NCBI RefSeq assembly: GCF_963678975.1
Contig: NC_089280.1
Span: 20,017,863-20,081,862, forward strand
Origin: Dysidea avara
Taxonomy: Eukaryota; Porifera; Demospongiae; Dictyoceratida; Dysideidae
DNA length: 64,000 nucleotides
Direction: 5' to 3'
How positions within the stretch are numbered: the first letter of the stretch is position 1; the number at the start of each line of letters is the position of its first letter. The position numbers were made by a program, and so were the translations under genes. This document shows, piece by piece, positions 35,735 through 48,818 of this stretch. Under the pieces are notes generated by a model. The model saw nothing but the letters and a program-made list of their open reading frames with translations, was not told the origin of the DNA and made no database searches.

Positions 35735-37200
35735 GTCTTAAGCATCAAACAAAAGCCTTTATTTAGTATCTGACAAAGGTTACGAGTGCTTATATAACAT
35801 ATGTATACATTTATAAAGTGCAATATTCTTTTGGATAATATATGCATTTGGTAACCAAGACGATACGATGCGATGCTTTGAAGTTGGCTAGCCAGCACAA
35901 TTTAGATGTATGCATGTTGTACCATCATAATTATGATGCTTAAGTATGCTAAGAATCAAGACATCCAGTGGTTATACAAATAATTCAGTGTAACACTTTT
36001 AGCAGAACTATATACTTCAGTAGTAGAACTACTTAATAGATGCAATCTTTAGTAGAATATGTATGTACTGTGGCCAAATTTTTTCTAACAGCTTCCTGAT
36101 TTTACCTTAGCTACATGGTTGTTTAATTAGAGTACATTTTACAGTTTTACCCACTAGACAATTCAATCCTGATAAAATTATAACTGCACGGTTTCATGTA
36201 TAGCATACAATTGTACATGCTACCTGTAAATACTACCATAATGTTTGATATATATTTACCTGGCTTCTTTGTTAACAAAGAGATTTCTGAAACTCATGAA
36301 ACCTTTGTATGTGTGCCACATTTGTGACCCAGTCTGAGAAAACCGGTCTTATCACCCATGTCAGCAGATTCGATTTTTCACCCAGGACACACAGCTACAT
36401 GAATAAATTATCTAATTCCACATTTAAAATCAGCTAGACTTTGAGTGGTCTGGTTTTGCTGGCTGCTTTTCCCAAGCACAGTGGCGATCCGTACGTGTAG
36501 TGTACGTGGGGCCTTAATGGAGCTCTGGTCAGCCTGGGAATGACTGTGTGTGGCTGTACAGCTCTGTAGTGTTGAATAAGTACCTCTGCTGTGGGTTTCC
36601 TTTCATTTTAGCCAGTTTTGAGACCTCATTGGCTCAAAACTTGGCCTAATTCATCTCTTGGCCTTCCTTTTCAATTTTTGAACACCATCTTGCCCGCCTT
36701 CCAGGGCCCTCCGCCTCCCACCCAATTTGCAGCTCACCTGATACAGTCAACCTCGGTTTAAAAACTATCTACAATGGCGGGAAACTTAGTTGTTGGATAC
36801 TTGTACAGTGGATGCTCTGGAAGGTAAGGAATTGGTGTAAAACGTGTGAAAATTTGGTACACATAGCTTCAATCCTTGGCGAGCTACAACACACTAAATA
36901 CTTAAAACCGGAATTTCTCTTTTAAATAGGCGATAAGCCCGGTTTTGTCAGACTGGGTCACACACAACTACAGATTTATAGCCAGATACTCCAGAACAGC
37001 TAACTTACCTATTTCAGCCAAGAAAGACATCCAGAAGTAGTGCCAGCCACTTAGAACAGCCACAGCAGCCAGTTTATAACTTTGTATTATTGGGTGGATC
37101 ACGTGATCTCACGTGACACAGTTGTAATTTTATGCTTCTCTGAAGTGTAAGCATCACTTGTAGAAATTTCCTACCACAAAATGGTAAGTTTATGGGTGCT
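35735..37200 (+). repeat. Dispersed duplicate, left copy
   Basis: Colinear with 57066-57790 from AAAGCCTTTATTTAGTATCT to GCTATATATCAATAAAGA, except for an insertion of about 0.8 kb at about 36323-37130. Confidence 0.75.
36323..36962. mobile_element. TGTGACCCAGTCTG inverted-repeat element, 0.64 kb
   Basis: Ends TGTGACCCAGTCTGAGAAAA / TTTTGTCAGACTGGGTCACA. It lies within the insertion that separates the two copies of the duplicate at 35.7 and 57.1 kb, so this DNA is mobile or was added later. The additional 36963-37130 stretch also belongs to the insertion. Confidence 0.65.
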
Positions 37201-37931
37201 CAATATTAGCTATATATCAATAAAGAGGTGAGTATAGGCATAAAGCTGTACTGCTCTCCCTTGCATATATGAATGTATACAACTAAGCTAGTTTACAAAG
37301 AGACACTGTCATCCTTCACTATCATATGCTGCAGAGCCAGGGAATACTTAATGCATATTATGATTTCAAAACTATAGACTGTTTTGTTAGAGTACATCTA
37401 TATATAATGTTCTATGAAATGAAATTACAGATTTGTTTGACTACACTAGTAGAGCATACACTTTGACAAAATACCCAGTTGCTTTGGTGTTCAGATAATC
37501 GAGATTCTCTCGTCATAATTTAATTTAGTATTTAAAATTGAAATCTCCACCTGTGTATGTGTATAATTTCAACAACACGGAGTGCTGCAGTCCTCTTCAA
37601 GGACGTCTTTAATGTTTGATGACACAAACTAGTTACACCACCAGCTAAATTGTTCTAGTACAGTAGTTGACTGCTTGCTGAATGTTCTATTAGGGTAAGT
37701 TGAAAATAGCTTCAGTGTCATGAAATTGTGTAAAGTTTACTGCTCATTGGTAATTTATACCCCAAGGGCACATACATTCAACGAATTTCATGATTAATAA
37801 AAAATTATCATAACTTCGCAGTGGAATGAGTTATTCACTTCAAGTAAAAGTCAAGTTGTTTCTTAGATCAACAGCTTTAATTTGAAACCATGTTTTAATA
37901 GTGTACAATAATGCCTCAGGGAGACAAAAAA

Positions 37932-38186
37932 TGTGACCAGGTCTGTGAAAATATATAGGGCATGTGGGCGCATTAAATTAGCCTACTTTTTCAAGCTTTC
38001 ATGGCTCATTACTTTTGATATCATTAAGCTATGGCCATAACAATTTCAGCACGTATTACTCATTTAATTGGCTTTATAATGCAAGTTATAGAAAGCAGAT
38101 ATTCTATTCCACTACTGAGATGTGACCCATTGTGTGACAGGGTATAGTTTCTACCCACATGCCCTATTTTTGCAGGCCTGGTCACA
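37932..38186. repeat. TGTGACCAGGTCTG inverted-repeat element
   Basis: Ends TGTGACCAGGTCTGTGAAAA / TGCAGGCCTGGTCACA; the arms continue with ATATAGGGCATGTGGG against CCCACATGCCCTAT. 255 bp, no ORF. Lies 7 bp from the next element. Confidence 0.65.
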
Positions 38187-38193
38187 AAATTAA

Positions 38194-38903
38194 TGTGACT
38201 GGATTTTAGAAAAATGTTCCTTTTTAATGAAAAAGTGGGGCCATTTTGGGTTTAGTTTGGTGTAGGTGTGCAAGCATGCTAAGCATGCGAAAGCTAGGGG
38301 ATCTGGAGGCATGTCCCCAGGTAAGTTTTGAAAAATTTGTGCCAGATAAATGATTTTAAAGATTTAAGCCATTATAACTTGCCAAGAGAAGTAAGCACTC
38401 CATAAAATTTATACAACATCCATTTATTACCTATAACACCAATTCTAGTATTTGTGGCTGCTAGTAGAGTTTCCCACCAAATAAGATAGAAAATCTGAGC
38501 AGTTGGATGAGAGAGGTAGTATCACGAGTACTTACAAAGAGGTGGGAGGCTGGGGAGCAAGAGATTAGACTCCAAAATGGAGGTTAATCTCCAGACATGA
38601 GATTTCAGGGCTGTGCTGGCTCTTAAGTGGCTGATATGCATCAAGAATCACACAGAAAACATTTGGCCAACCATATGAAGCCATCCACCTGTGTACCACC
38701 ACTGATTCTTGTGAAGCCAGGTCCCTCACAAGACCAGAAACTGCTTGTCACACCACCCAGAAAAGATGTCTGTTAAAACCAGCCTTGAGTAGTTTGAGCA
38801 ATACTGAGGGTCAAAACTAGTAGTACGATAGTGTAGCTATCTACTGGTGGTATTAGTTTTGCCTGATGTGCGATTTGGAATTTTTTTACAAAATCCAGTC
38901 ACA
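38194..38903. repeat. TGTGACTGGATTTT inverted-repeat element
   Basis: Ends TGTGACTGGATTTTAGAAAA / TTTACAAAATCCAGTCACA over 710 bp. No ORF of note. Related ends occur at 11272, 15332, 36323 and 37932. Confidence 0.55.
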
Positions 38904-39992
38904 AATGATGAAGTTATCTAAAATGGCAGGAAACTCCGCTGTTGACTACTTCACTGGATGATCTGAAAGGAAATAAATTGTTGTAAGACGTGTAAAAATT
39001 TGGTATGCGTAGCTGCCACCATTGGCAAGTTACAACACTCTGAATAATTATTTAAAACTGGTGTTTCTTGAAACTTGTAAATGGGTAATAAGCTTAACAC
39101 CGGTTTTCCCACATTTTATCACAGTGCACAAAATGGCCACACTATGCTGCTCTACTATGTTAGATTGTTCTTCAGTTATCACCAAAATAGTTGACAAGAA
39201 AGGTTTGAGTAATTTAAAGGAATGACCTCTATTTTGCATGTTGTGCATGACTGCTCTATTAGAGTATGTATAGCAATCTTGATGAGGTGCAAGATTATGC
39301 ACCCTAGCAGACTTTAGTTACCTTTCTGCTATGTTTATATGTACAGCTAAGTCATTCTGTGCTTTCCTCTTCTATGAATTGAGGCAATAAATAATTAAAA
39401 TGTGGTGTGGCTACATAAAAATGATGCAGGCGGTGATGGCCTTCCAATCATACCACTGGGGTCAGTGGAGTTCATTGCACCACTAAATTAAGCATAAGAA
39501 AGTCTTATCTTAAGTTCTATACAGCTGACATGAGTGTAGCTGTAACTGTTCTCAAAGGAATAAAATGATCTAATGCAACACGCAGTTTGGCACCTGGCTT
39601 ACAGGATGGTCACCAAAACTGCCAAAATAAATGTAGCTAGTCCCCAACTATCACTGATACGGGCTGAGGTGGGGGAAGGTGGGGATTTGCATCATAGAAA
39701 TTACAATTCTCCACCTACCGGGGAAGTACTGGCGATGTAAATACCAGGGCTAGGGGGGGATTTGAATGGTCGTGTGGTGAAGATCTAACAATGAGTTGGT
39801 GTGAGTGGATTCTAGTATGAATGTAGTAGTTAGCACCCCAGACACTCCTTCCAAATTGAAAGCACACAGTCAGCTTTTGCTGCCTGAGTGGATTTCTTTA
39901 GTGAATACAAATCCCCACTATGTCTTTAAACAGGTTGTAGGACTGGATGTCCTACAGACCTTCAGCACTTGTGCTAAAGACTTTATAAACTA

Positions 39993-40303
39993 ATGTCCAT
40001 TTGGTTCCACAGGGGTACTTTGAGATAATAAGTCACTGTCTAGAGTTCCTATGGATACATATATATATATATACTTGAAGTTGACAAGGAGAAAACATCC
40101 TGACCACCTGGCAGACTCCTGTAAGTGTTCGAACATTAATCGGATGGCTGCAGGTTCAAGGCTGCCCAGGTCTAGTCATGGATTTTTCTCCTTTCTCCAC
40201 CTTTTCAAACACACCTTATGTAACAACTTTAAACAGGCTGTAGGACCAGGTGTCCTATAGATCTTCAGCACTTGTGCTGTAAAGCCTTAATAAATAATAA
40301 ATG
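39993..40303 (+). repeat. SINE, TGTCCATTTGG family, copy 2
   Basis: Colinear with 29385-29688, including the TGCAGGTTCAAGGCT B-box-like segment and the GCACTTGTGCTGTAAAGC tail. Again directly preceded by the tail of another copy (39934-39990), repeating the head-to-tail arrangement. Confidence 0.7.
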
Positions 40304-43300
40304 TCAGGGAAATTTAGCAATCAATTCCCCCACCATCCCAGGCCTTTTCCCACTCTCAGCCTGCATCAGTGGTAGTCGGGCATTACATTTGATAGGCGCA
40401 TTAGGCTACTGTTTAATGATTTTCTGTTTTCTGCATCAGCGCCCACATGTATTTTCACTCAGCGCCACACATATTTTCACACATAACATGTAACCATTAA
40501 CGCTAATGAAATAATGTGCTGTGGTGGATACCCAGTATGCAAATTCATAGAGTAGATTACTATGCTACAGATCAGTGTCTGCTTCAAAGAGCTTTTACTT
40601 AATATGCTTCACACATCACTGTGCCAATTGTGAACACTTGGCACTTTTTAAACACACATACACACACATTAGGGTATAAAGCTGCAGCTACCACCAGGAT
40701 CAGGTAACATAATTAAGCAGGACACATGTGCATAGATGAATTGTATTCTGTCTTAAGAGCCTCTGTGATTAAAACAACTCTTAACTTGTGCATGTTCCTG
40801 ACATGCAGACACTAGTAGAGTTTTGGTGTGCACATGTAGCTGCTAATAGGTGACCAGAAACTCATTTACAGCCGAACAAAGAAATACAGTAGGTAGCTAA
40901 CCAAAAGAATTTAAAAGGAGGTCTACAAAACATTTGAATATAGTTATGTGTAATTCTTCAACTCTATGAATACCACCAACCTTCTCTGATGTCATTACTC
41001 ATGCAGTTTATTAGCAAATAGCTAACTTCAGAAGAAGTCTGATGTCATGATGTTATTTAGGACTACAGGTCTCCAAATCTCCAGTAAATCTGTAAACTAT
41101 TTTGATCAACATAAAAACTACTAGACTGTCATAATATGCAAGGATGGAAGCCATTTAACTATAAACCAACATTACAATCAATAAACCACCTAAGTGCTAA
41201 GTGTACTAGGATGGCATCAATTTTGTCTTTACCTCTACAGTAGTCTGCCATATCCTCTTGGTACATAATACACATCCATACACATAACCCTATTCATACA
41301 ATCAAGAGTCCGTAATATACATGAAAGCTTACTGTTGTATACATTACATACACCTGTATACTTGTCAGAAAGTGCCCATTGGCAGTGATACAAAGACTAA
41401 CACCTGTTGGTTTTAGCCACTATAGCCACTGATTGTGGGAGAGACTACCACAATTGGTGGTGAATACCCTAGATAAAAAATTTAAGAATGGGGACCTCAG
41501 TGGGTATACATTTAGCTAGTAATTCTGTATGCATTAGCTGCACCATACTGTATACATTTCCTGATACATGCATGTGGTGTGTTAAATTGCAACTTGCAGA
41601 GTTTTACTCAAATTATACATATAGCCAGTATTCAATGACTCAAACCTTGAGAGGATAAACCTTATAGCAAAGTTAGCCTTATTAAGTTGCTCAAATCCAA
41701 CTGTGTATACTGATCATAGTATTTCTATAAAGTTTGAACAATATTATAGGCAGAGCTGCAATTATTATTATTACTGGCCAAAAACATTTGAATATAGTTA
41801 TGTGTAATTCTTCAAGACTATGAATATGACTGTGATGTCATTGCTCTTGCACTTTATTGGCAAATGCTTCAACTCCTCCACATGCAAGTCTACATTGGCA
41901 GGTACATTATGGCAAATCCAAACATCCAGTAAATAATCTCCACTCTTTGGTCAGTCATGGATGAAGTACACATATGTACTGTAACTGTGGCCTCCCCTAG
42001 TCTCAGTTGAGGATTTTTACAGCCTAAAATGATGTGATATCATCATTATTTTGTTTGCTTAGTCACTTACACTTTCTTTATTATATTCATGAAGTGCATT
42101 ATTGCTTTGTGATTAACTCTTATCTCCTAGCAACCAAGTACAGGTTATTTTATTGTCAGTAATCAGCACCATTGATCTTTACATGGTAATCATATACTAT
42201 ATATAATTAATATTGTAAAACTCTGAAATTTGAGTTCATTGCACTTGTTGCACTGATATGTTGTTAATCATTACAACTGCTACAAATCCAGGTGTGTCTT
42301 TGCAGTATACCATAATGCGTGCAATGTTTTGATCTATGTACCCATGCAGGATATAACTATCTACTAGTATGTGTGTTGACTTCTATATAGTAGAAACCCT
42401 AAAGGGATGAGTATCATCACTGTAGCACAGTATACAGTAACTGAGAAATACAGTGTAGCTGATTTAGCTAAACACAATTCTGGCATGCATCTTTTAAAAG
42501 TAAAATGGAGCTTCCTTAGTACAACAATTCATATATACCACTAAAATGTCATTGCAATGTATAAATCAGTAGCATATAATACTGGTTGCAGTCTTACATA
42601 TCATTGTAGAGACACCGTTGTGTTGGCGGTGCCAAAATTTTTATCCATAATATGATATGTTGATAACCAAGTGTTGGCTCAGTATTACACTTAACTATTA
42701 TACGTACGTATGAAACCTGCAGCATCCATTTAGTTGACAACTGCATTTTCACTAGTCATGAATGTGGTGAAAATCTAAATGCTCATTTTATATACATTAA
42801 TTTCTTGGAAATGTTAAAACAATTTACTGCAATGCAACACTAACAGGAAATTGTACAGAAAATGTTCAAAGATATTTCCTACATGCTATATAACACAAAT
42901 AGGAAATTCTAAAGGAAATCATCAGAAAAATTTCCTACATGCCGGCTGACACAAGCAGGAAATTTTATTTTTCATGCAGTGTATACTACTAGTTTTGTTC
43001 ATTGTTACTAAGTACTAGCTAGGTCTAATAGTTAGACTAGTGTTAGTAGTGATAGTTTAATTGTTGTTTGTTTGAATACATTAAGTTGAGTAGTTTATTG
43101 TTTAGTATTTTAATGGTTTGAGGGTGAAGGTCAGAATGAAGTGGTGATAGTCAGTTGGTAATGAAACTTTTGCCTTAAGTTTGGAAGCTGTGTGTCTAAC
43201 ATTTAGTAAAATATCTCATTGTGCAACAAGAGGGTGAAGAAATTGAATCAGTAAATTTTCTCTTTTCTATTGTAGTTAGGCAATTGTCAAATTGACACTA

Positions 43301-44043
43301 AACAGAAGTGTAGCCTAGAATAATACAATAAGCTTATAGCTAGCCTAGTAAACAATATATTACCTTTTTCAAACCTAGCTGCTCACAGAATTTATTGGGA
43401 ATTTTTTTTGCTTTCACTTTTCCAGGTTTTGGAGTTAGCTAGCTAACAGTGAAATTTTTGTCTTTGAAAAATATGGCTATGTTTGCAAGTCTGAGAGTTT
43501 TATTTTTAGCCTACAGTACTCAACCTCAAAATATTTAGGCTATATGATAGAACTGATAGCTGTATAATATTTTAGGATTGGTAGCCCTAGAAATGGTTCG
43601 ACTTTGGTGTACATGACTACTATTATAGATTACTTGCATTTCATTGCAATTAAATGCTGAACTTAGTTTTTGTTGTCTAGTACAATTCTAATATCGGATT
43701 TCAAATGATCATTTACTATTTTTGTCAAGGATAGCCTGTTGCTGTTGTCTTCAACAACTAGCTATAATATTGCATCTTATACTAGTTGATTGTTGTGTTG
43801 ATCAACATCTTGATCTTCGTTGATTATCAGCTTTGTCAGTGTTCATCATCTTGATCACTAAAATACAGCTAGATCAACGCCAAGTTGATAGTTTCATTAC
43901 CAACCAGCTGATCAGTAATAATGAGGGAAATACTGTGTAGTGAACATGTCTCGTTAACCGCAAAACATCTAATCAACTAATTTAATCAAATCATAACAAT
44001 AATGGCAGGCAAATACAATTTTAGTAATAACACAAGAAATGTT
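40304..44043. other. Gene-poor region downstream of the NLR gene
   Basis: 3.7 kb with no supported exon. 42830-42975 holds about two and a half degenerate units of roughly 63 bp (CAGGAAATT...TTTCCTACATGC). 43470-43560 resembles the MITE end at 10906. The NLR 3' UTR must lie just left of 44044, but no clear polyadenylation signal was fixed. Confidence 0.45.
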
Positions 44044-47000
44044 CTAATATAATGCAAACTTAATTTCCAGCTTTACGTCACATCCTCGTCTTCTTCTCTT
44101 CTCATTAACAACTTGTTGTAGTGATGTAATCTCCTCCTCAATGTCCTCAGGGTAGAAGGGTAGTTGTAGCTGTTCTAATGTATTATTGTCCTTGAGGGAA
44201 TTCAGGATCAGTTGTGAGGCTTGTCCAGTAATTGGGTTATCCCTCATAATCAGCTCCCTCAGGGTGTTGTTGACACGCAGTACATCACAGATCACACCAC
44301 ACACATCATCAGAAATGTTGTTACCCATAATCCACAGCTTCTTCACTGTCTTGTTCTCCCTCAGTAAAGAGAACAACTCCATAACTGGTCTTGTGGAGGA
44401 GTAGCTGTTATAGGTCATGTACAGTGTCTCTATCATGCATGAAGGATGTGTTAGTGTGGTGGTGAAGAAGTGTGGTGTTTCCCCAACAGCTTTGTTATGG
44501 CTAATAATCAACCCTTTGACCTTACAGGTGATGACGATATCACTGAGGGAGCGGTCTGATGATGAAGAAATATCATTGTTGTGCAACCTGAGGTCATCTA
44601 TTGTGATGTTAGTATTGTGTAGACTACGGTGTAGTAATCGGAGTCCGTAATCTTGAATATGGCAGTGTCCCAAATTAAGCTCCTTCCAGTTTCTACAGGA
44701 CGAGCAGGTTAGTAATGTTGTTAGATCTTCTAAGTTATTAGGTGATAGAGTAGTGGCCGATAAGCCGATTACTTTATCAGTAAACTTTCCCTCGATAGTT
44801 TTACAAGTTGAAATATCGCCAGCCTCATGGAAGATTCTGTAAAGGCGAAGGCGCTGTAGCTTGTCTTTGAGGAATTTATCGTCGATGGTGGTTGCATCGC
44901 TTCCACGAAGGAACTGCTTGAATGATGGGCTTTGTCCACTGGTAAGAGCTACATAGAAATTAAAGGCGTTATAATGTATATCGCTCCAGAAATACTCTTC
45001 GAGGATGGAAAGCTCTTCGTTGGCTGTAACGCTAGCAATGTAGTGAGCAGCAAGGAACTCCTGCACGGAGAAGTGGACAAAGTTGAAGGAGCTAGTTTTA
45101 CACATTAAACCAACATACTCCACAGCATGAAGGAGACCAAAGCCATTAGGATGGTCAGCAATTGCTGGACAGTGTTCCTTGATCTCAGCCAATGAGAAGA
45201 CTAGCTCGTTTTTGTTTAAAGCTTTGAAGGCAAATTGTGATAACTGTGTGATGATGTTACTGTAAGGTTGTGGTAAGTTGTTGAGATCTGTGACTTCATT
45301 TTCCAAACTTTTTCCCAACTTAGCAAGATGTCTACAAATGGTGAGGCAGATAAACAACTTGTACAGGTCAGAAGAACGAGTCGGAAGAGTAGCCTGTTGT
45401 TTATAGAGGAACATAAGGATTGTCATATTGAAGGGGATAAAACACAGACCAGCAATGGTGGGATGAGTTGTAAGGTATTTGTTAAGATGTGAAATTTTCT
45501 CTTCTTGTCCCTCTAGTGATTGTAGAATGAAACGAGTTTGGTCTTCTTCAGAGAAGCCTAATATCTCTACTCGATAAGTGACATTGTCACGAAGTAGTGT
45601 TGAGGCATGAGGACGAGAGGAGACCACTATGGCACTGGCTGGAAACACTTTATGTTGCAACAAACGAGCAATGAAACTATTTTGTCTCAAGTTAGCTGGC
45701 AACTCATCATATCCATCAAGGAGAATAGTGACGGATTTTCCTCCGTCTTGTAGTAGGTGAAATTCAGCTTCCTTGTCCTGGTTGTAGAAATGGCGGACAA
45801 GACACTCAAGTGATTTCATTTGCTGTACAGCAGGATCTCTGAGGTGAAGAAGAAATAGAAAGTCACTCTTTGATAATGATTCATTTCTGGCCCACAGGTA
45901 TGAGATTTCCTTCAGTAACACTGACTTGCCTATTCCAGGAGACCCTTCTACTAAGAGGGTACATGGTTGTCCACTATTGGATGGCTGTTCTAACTGGGAG
46001 AGAACCTCTTGTAGATCTTTAGCAGTCTTACTATTAGTTGTTGAAATGTATTGTTCAATGTTACCTTTCATTGTAGCTGAAGCCATATCAGTGGTCTCTT
46101 TCTTAGATCGTCGACCTTCTTGATGGACCAGGACAAGTGGAGTGAAGTGTTTAGGTTGTTCAGGTGGCCACTGGTCATGTTCTGTGATGAACCTTGATTT
46201 GATGTAGTAGGACTTCAGGTGAGAAGAGAGTACAGTACTTCCTGTAGTGATATATTGTGATATCACTGATTCTAATATTTTAACACAGCCTACCTCTGAC
46301 ATGAGGATAAGCATCAGTCACTACACCAGTTAGAGATGGTCTAAGGAGGTTGATGGCATCATCCAGTTTACCCCAAGTTGGTGATGGAATATCATCCAGC
46401 CATTTTTGTAACATGGCAATACAACAGGCCTCTGTTCTCTTTGGGTTGTATGCGTTGTCTTGTGATATGATCTCCAGATGATGTTTTTCTAGACCAAGTA
46501 CTCCACCGAGTCTCTCCCAGTGGACAGCATATCGTGGGACTACACTGAGGTAAAGGTCTACCACTGATGGCCTGTCATCTCCTGCAATAAAACAATGAAC
46601 TATTAAAATTGTCGACTGTTTGTTTATTATGATGTATGATTAGCTATTACATTATTACCGTGCAGACCTCTGAAAAGAGTATGGTGCACAGATCACAAAC
46701 AAACATCAAACAAATAGCTTAATCAACATTAATAATTGTCGCTAGACCTTTGCTTAAATTGATCAATGTCCTTAGCTATGTCTATTTTATTTATTTATTA
46801 TTATTACTGGGCAAGCAGTGCTTACTGATTATGCCCAGGGGGGAAATCACAGAGGAGGGATTACAAGGGGGAACATATGTACAATTAGCTATTTACAAAT
46901 GATTAGTTAGCTACAAATGTTAGCTATCTAGAAATATGTCACAGCATGATGGTTGGTTACGAGGGTAACTGGCAGCCCAACACTAACCGGAATTCTTACT

Positions 47001-48321
47001 AAATATTTGGAATCTAAGGAATTTTACTTTATTGTATAGCTACTCCCGTTTCATTAATGTATACCAGGTCCAATATTTTGCACTGACTGTAAAAGTTTTT
47101 TTTGCGAATTTTGCCCGCACCGGCCGCACGTATGGTATAAACTAGCCAAAATTTCAATGAGTAGAAAATAGTAATGATTTGAAATTACAAATAATGACAC
47201 ATACAACAGAATGTAAAAGTTGGAATTTTGGCCCGTTGGATTCGGGATCGCGTACATGAACCTCGAGGATCAGTTAATCCGCAGGCATTTACCATAGATA
47301 TTATATACTACGTACCCGGGATTGCGTACCGACTTTGTTAACACTTATCAACACTGCCAATCCACGTTGTACTTCAATATACGGTCTTCCGTTAGTAATC
47401 GTAAACCTTTCCCATAAAACTGGCCACCTCCTGGCAATTATACTAATACGAAATACACTCGAACACTTCTCAATAGGCTGAATTACCAGGAAAACACTTG
47501 AAATACAGCATAAGCATCGTTTAAGTGATTTTACAAGCCTCAAACTCGCTACCATATTTCATCAAATAACGACTCAAAAAACCAAGCTACAATCTAGTCT
47601 GGCGCCGCCCGCCCCTTCGCATAAAATAAGGGTCTGGTGAAATACAGATACTAAATCATTTCTAGTGCCCAGATTCGGCACTAGCCAATTAGTGCATGCC
47701 AATGACGTTCACACAGAAATCGCCTTGGAAACACAATACTTTTGTTCGAATTGAAGTGCAATCATCTTACGTAACAAGCATTACATGCGCTGTCTAATTG
47801 AATTCCTTTTGAAATGATTAGGTATTTGTATTTCACCAGACCCTTACTTTTTGCGAAGGGGCGGGCGGCGCCAGACTAGCTACAATCGTCATGTCTACCT
47901 CAAACGATTTGTCTGTGTCCACTTAACCAAAAGCATCATAGTAAGTGACATATTTAGCCATTTAACAAGAGCTGAGATCCCCAAACACCTTTCAGCAACA
48001 CGAAGCGGATACCACTATTTTACCACTCAGCTCGTGCCGATTTTCTGGCTTTGACACTTAGCCGATCAGAATCTGTCCTCTAGCCATTGGAACTGTAGAG
48101 GGTAGCAGATATGATGCTGTTGAGCTCCAGTACTATGCCGCCTGGTACAACACTTGCGCGGTACACTACAAAGGAAAAGTGTTAACGAGTACAACGATGA
48201 TCGTTCCTTTGAAAACCGGCGGTACACAATCCCGGGTACGTAGTATATACCTCGGTATATACTATCAATGCATTTACTCACTTGATGTCCCTTGCGGTAC
48301 GACAGTGAAGTTGACAGCCAT
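44044..48321 (-). CDS. NLR immune receptor: Death-NACHT-LRR
   Basis: Three exons (48321-48282, 46581-46294, 46241-44044) join in matching phases to 841 residues. Residues about 15-105 form a Death-fold domain (VDLYLSVVPRYAVHWERLGG, LQKWL). The NACHT ATPase begins near 200 with Walker A GSPGIGKS (209-216) and Walker B LLDGYDELP (about 283-291), followed by SSRP (sensor 1) and an LFICLTICRHL-type helical region. Leucine-rich repeats of the NLR type occupy about 640-820 (LWIMGNNISDDVCGVICDVL is one unit). This matches bona fide animal NLRs, cytosolic sensors thought to oligomerise on ligand binding and recruit Death-domain partners. Sponges have large NLR families. Death, NACHT and LRR core motifs look intact. 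The 1.7 kb intron 1 carries a MITE; the start lies in a 40-bp exon whose phase fits the Death exon. Confidence 0.88.
46787..46990 (-). repeat. Retroposon tail in NLR intron 1
   Basis: On the minus strand a CTGGGCATAATCAG...CTGCTTGCCCAGTAATA block ends in an (AATA)n tail. A similar CTGGGCAG...GCCCAGGGGG block occurs at 58428-58463. Likely a SINE or LINE 3' end. Confidence 0.45.
47594..47879. mobile_element. MITE in NLR intron 1, 286 bp
   Basis: Near-perfect ends CTAGTCTGGCGCCGCCCG / inverse, continuing CCCCTTCGCA and AAGGGTCTGGTGAAATAC in both arms, with a CTACAAT duplication on both sides (47587-47593, 47880-47886; 7 or 8 bp). A single related end lies at 48694 in the divergent pseudogene. 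Confidence 0.82.
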
Positions 48322-48554
48322 TACGGACGAAACTGTTCAATGATTGTTTAACTGCTCACTATATAGATTCTTAAAGCTTCCCCGCCCTTGCTACACAGCC
48401 CGGTTGCAGCGGAAATATTTACGTAGGCGTGTCCATGGAAATTGTTGCTATCCGCCATCTTCTGGGGCAGGAATTACCGCGTAGCGACGTTTACTATTTC
48501 GCGTAGTAACTATAGCAGCTACGCTAAGCTTGTAGAACTTTTAGTGCTTTAGCT
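48322..48554. promoter_or_regulatory. Divergent promoter, NLR and YqaJ-PHD relic
   Basis: 233 bp between the NLR start (minus) and the first exon of the YqaJ-PHD pseudogene (plus). A TATATAG sequence lies at about 48360. CpG-containing, unlike the neighbouring AT-rich DNA. Confidence 0.4.
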
Positions 48555-48818
48555 ATGGAACTAAATTCCCAGTATTATTCAACGCTTTCAGATGAAGCTA
48601 AGGAAAGATTTGAATCTAAAGTCAGCTCAGGTAGCTACTCAACACTGAGTCGGGCTGAAAATCGCCACGATCCGTACAAGTTGGCACGTAATCAGTCTGG
48701 CAGCGACCGCCCCTTCGCTTTTAGAGTAAGGATCTGCTAACCGTAGTATACAGAGGATTGCGGAATCTTTGCAATACAGGGAGTCACCAGAAACGTGACC
48801 TATCAAAGTTGTGGTGAC

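Noticed and set aside
42830..42975. AGGAAATT tandem repeat considered as a satellite
   Set aside because: Only about two and a half diverged units; noted in the gene-poor entry but not a supported satellite array.
44186..44650. Plus-strand ORFs opposite the NLR gene
   Set aside because: Antisense shadows of the leucine-rich-repeat exon.
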